From an uncultured Flavobacteriales bacterium (GTDB taxonomy: Bacteria > Bacteroidota > Bacteroidia > Flavobacteriales_E > Vicingaceae), in NCBI GenBank assembly GCA_913059105.1, contig CAJXRL010000135.1, forward strand, positions 1 through 7,486: a stretch of 7,486 bases of DNA, given 5' to 3'. Of this stretch, positions 6,469 through 7,486 are shown one piece after another. Under the pieces are notes generated by a model. It was not told the DNA's origin. It saw nothing but the letters and a program-made list of their open reading frames with translations, and ran no database searches. Position 1 is the stretch's first letter. Each line of letters begins with the position of its first letter. The position numbers were made by a program, and so were the translations under genes.

Positions 6469-6484
6469 AATAAGTTTAGCTTTG
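6454..6484 (+). promoter_or_regulatory. Putative Bacteroidota sigma-ABfr promoter for the DinB-family gene
   Basis: TTG at 6454-6456 and an exact TAGCTTTG at 6477-6484 are separated by 20 bases. This fits the Bacteroidota housekeeping promoter consensus, TTG (-33) N17-23 TAnnTTTG (-7). The element begins in the last codons of ogt and lies about 50 bases before the ATG at 6536. It implies that the DinB-family and membrane-protein genes form their own transcription unit with a leader of roughly 45 bases. The words are short, so a chance match is possible. Confidence 0.55.
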
Positions 6485-6535
6485 AACCTTGCAAATAATA
6501 ACCCCTGAAAAGGCAACCCATAAAAACCAATCACC

Positions 6536-6982
6536 ATGCAATCACTTATCATCCATCAATTAAGCAAAGACTTACAGCGGCTTTATAAAGATATTGAATC
6601 CTTTAAAGAGGAAGAAAACCTATGGAAAATAATGGGCGATGTTTCCAATTCTCCCGGTAACTTGGCGCTGCATTTAGTTGGTAATCTAAATCATTTTGTC
6701 GGTCACGTTATCGGTAAAACTGATTATGTGCGAAATAGAACCTTTGAATTTGAAGCTAAAGCTGTTCCAAAATCTGAAATTTTAGCTTCCATTCAAAATA
6801 CAATTCCCATCATCACAACGGCTATTAATGGTTTAACTGACATGGAGCTAAAACAGGAGTTTCCCATTCAAATTTTTTCAGACGAAATCTTGACAACCGA
6901 AGCCATGCTATTGCATTTAACAAATCACCTCAATTATCATTTGGGACAGATCAATTATTCCAGAAGAATCAATCAGTTTTAA
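6536..6982 (+). CDS. DinB-family putative metal-dependent protein
   Basis: The 148-aa protein fits the DinB-like four-helix-bundle superfamily, many members of which bind a divalent metal through three histidines. The C-terminal HLTNHLNYHLGQINYSRR (127-144) supplies the HxxxH pair (H131, H135) and the characteristic H-x-GQIxYxRR end. The first ligand is probably H46 or H53 in NLALHLVGNLNHFVG (42-56). The length is typical. The specific reaction is unknown; relatives include thiol-dependent transferases and stress-induced proteins, and DinB here does not mean DNA polymerase IV. The ATG at 6536 lies about 50 bases downstream of a good promoter-like element, and the following gene starts one base after its stop. 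Confidence 0.82.
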   Translation: MQSLIIHQLSKDLQRLYKDIESFKEEENLWKIMGDVSNSPGNLALHLVGNLNHFVGHVIGKTDYVRNRTFEFEAKAVPKSEILASIQNTIPIITTAINGLTDMELKQEFPIQIFSDEILTTEAMLLHLTNHLNYHLGQINYSRRINQF

Positions 6983-6983
6983 G

Positions 6984-7295
6984 ATGAACGAACCACAGAA
7001 GAAAGCCTTTGTAATTCTAATATTCTCCTATTTCATTTTCATCGTTGCTATGGTCCTGAATTTATACTGGGCGAAAAGCACAGAGGGAGTTTCAGTTGGC
7101 AAAGACATATTTATGAGAATACTCTACTTGCTATTCTCCATTATGGCCATTAGCAGTTTTGTCACCATTGCAAAAGAAAACAAGAAAGCCAAAGCGCCGC
7201 TAACTCAGCTTCTATTCCCCTCTTTTCTTATTATTCTACCGACACTGATTTTGTTGGGACAGGTGGTTTCGTTGATTCAGGTGCTGGGGAGTTAA
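6984..7295 (+). CDS. Small three-helix membrane protein of unknown function
   Basis: I recognise no family. The 103-aa protein has three likely membrane helices near residues 8-29, 43-63 and 76-100, with a lysine-rich loop (KENKKAKAP, 64-72) between the second and third. By the positive-inside rule that loop and the N terminus (MNEPQKK) are not expected on opposite sides, so topology is uncertain. There is no signal-peptide cleavage site or lipobox. It begins one base after the DinB-family stop (TAA-G-ATG), so the two are very likely co-expressed. No known motif indicates its job. Confidence 0.75.
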   Translation: MNEPQKKAFVILIFSYFIFIVAMVLNLYWAKSTEGVSVGKDIFMRILYLLFSIMAISSFVTIAKENKKAKAPLTQLLFPSFLIILPTLILLGQVVSLIQVLGS

Positions 7296-7354
7296 ATGAG
7301 GAAAGCTTGTTTGGTAAAACATAGACTTGCATAATAAATTGTTATTTCAATAAA

Positions 7355-7456
7355 TCATTGGTGCCAAATGGGCATTCTTGAATATTGGTTTACATAATGA
7401 TTTGCTAATATACTTTCAACATCTGTCGGAAAGTCTTCATGTTTTCCTTTTTCATA
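7355..7456 (-). CDS. 3' end of a probable minus-strand gene, cut by the adapter
   Basis: On the minus strand the last native bases read as 33 codons with no stop, ending in TGA at 7357-7355. The peptide runs YEKGKHEDFPTDVE, then SILANHYVNQYSRMPIWHQ. Both other minus-strand frames have early stops here. The residue mix (acidic and aromatic, no runs of Lys/Asn/Ile) looks like real protein. Its orientation, convergent with the 6536-7295 pair, gives a sensible gap of 59 bases. I do not recognise the family, the fragment is short, and an open frame of this length could occur by chance in AT-rich DNA. Confidence 0.42.
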   Translation of the reverse strand, partial: YEKGKHEDFPTDVESILANHYVNQYSRMPIWHQ

Positions 7457-7458
7457 GG

Positions 7459-7486
7459 CTGTCTCTTATACACATCTGACGCTGCC
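7459..7486 (-). other. Synthetic Nextera i5-side adapter (not genomic)
   Basis: Bases 7459-7477 read CTGTCTCTTATACACATCT, the reverse complement of the Tn5 mosaic end. Bases 7478-7486 (GACGCTGCC) are the start of the complement of the Nextera read-1 tail. The native sequence therefore ends at 7458, and the element at each end is library sequence, not a transposon terminus. Confidence 0.98.

Noticed and set aside
7333..7346. Terminator hairpin AATAA-ATTG-TTATT between the convergent genes
   Set aside because: A five-pair all-A/T stem is too weak to call an intrinsic terminator in DNA this AT-rich.
27..7477. Inverted 19-bp ends suggesting a composite transposon around the window
   Set aside because: They are the engineered Tn5 mosaic ends attached to read-1 and read-2 tails plus an index, so they come from library preparation. 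No transposase gene is present.

Overview
The window is a 7.4-kb fragment of a low-GC genome, most likely a Bacteroidota member of the Flavobacteriales/Cytophagales kind, with synthetic sequencing adapter at both ends. Bases 1-45 and 7459-7486 are Illumina Nextera library sequence, so the native DNA is about 46-7458. The Bacteroidota assignment rests on four things: the style of FabD and proline dehydrogenase, AT-rich translation starts without clear Shine-Dalgarno sites, one good TTG-N20-TAnnTTTG promoter, and an intergenic repeat of the GTCATGCTGAGCG...GTCGAAG type often seen in this phylum. The phylum call is inference; no marker gene here fixes a genus.

Layout on the + strand. A 5'-truncated fabD (malonyl-CoA:ACP transacylase) overlaps by one base a monofunctional FAD proline dehydrogenase. 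A 378-base gap (1972-2349) follows, filled mostly by repeats: degenerate GAATGTN heptamers, six copies of ATTACGAAT, an identical 41-bp direct repeat 101 bp apart, and the GTCATGCTGAGCG element. Just downstream lies a compact, probably horizontally acquired restriction-modification pair: a 425-aa beta-class DNA methyltransferase resembling type III Mod proteins, overlapping a 229-aa protein with a PD-(D/E)XK nuclease signature. The nuclease gene overlaps by four bases the next gene, an EI24/CysZ-like membrane protein. Two bases later comes mqnA (chorismate dehydratase of the futalosine menaquinone route), then an ogt-type O6-alkylguanine-DNA methyltransferase. A recognisable promoter at the 3' end of ogt precedes a DinB-family putative metalloprotein, followed at one base by a small three-helix membrane protein. 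The last native bases hold the 3' end of a probable minus-strand gene, cut by the right adapter.

The genes do not form one pathway. FabD serves fatty-acid synthesis, proline dehydrogenase serves proline catabolism feeding the respiratory chain, and MqnA serves the quinone pool. Ogt repairs alkylated DNA. The methyltransferase/nuclease pair is the only clear defence-type system. Its novelty lies in the combination of a Mod-like methyltransferase with a small nuclease in place of the usual large Res subunit, and in its tight coupling to a membrane-protein gene.
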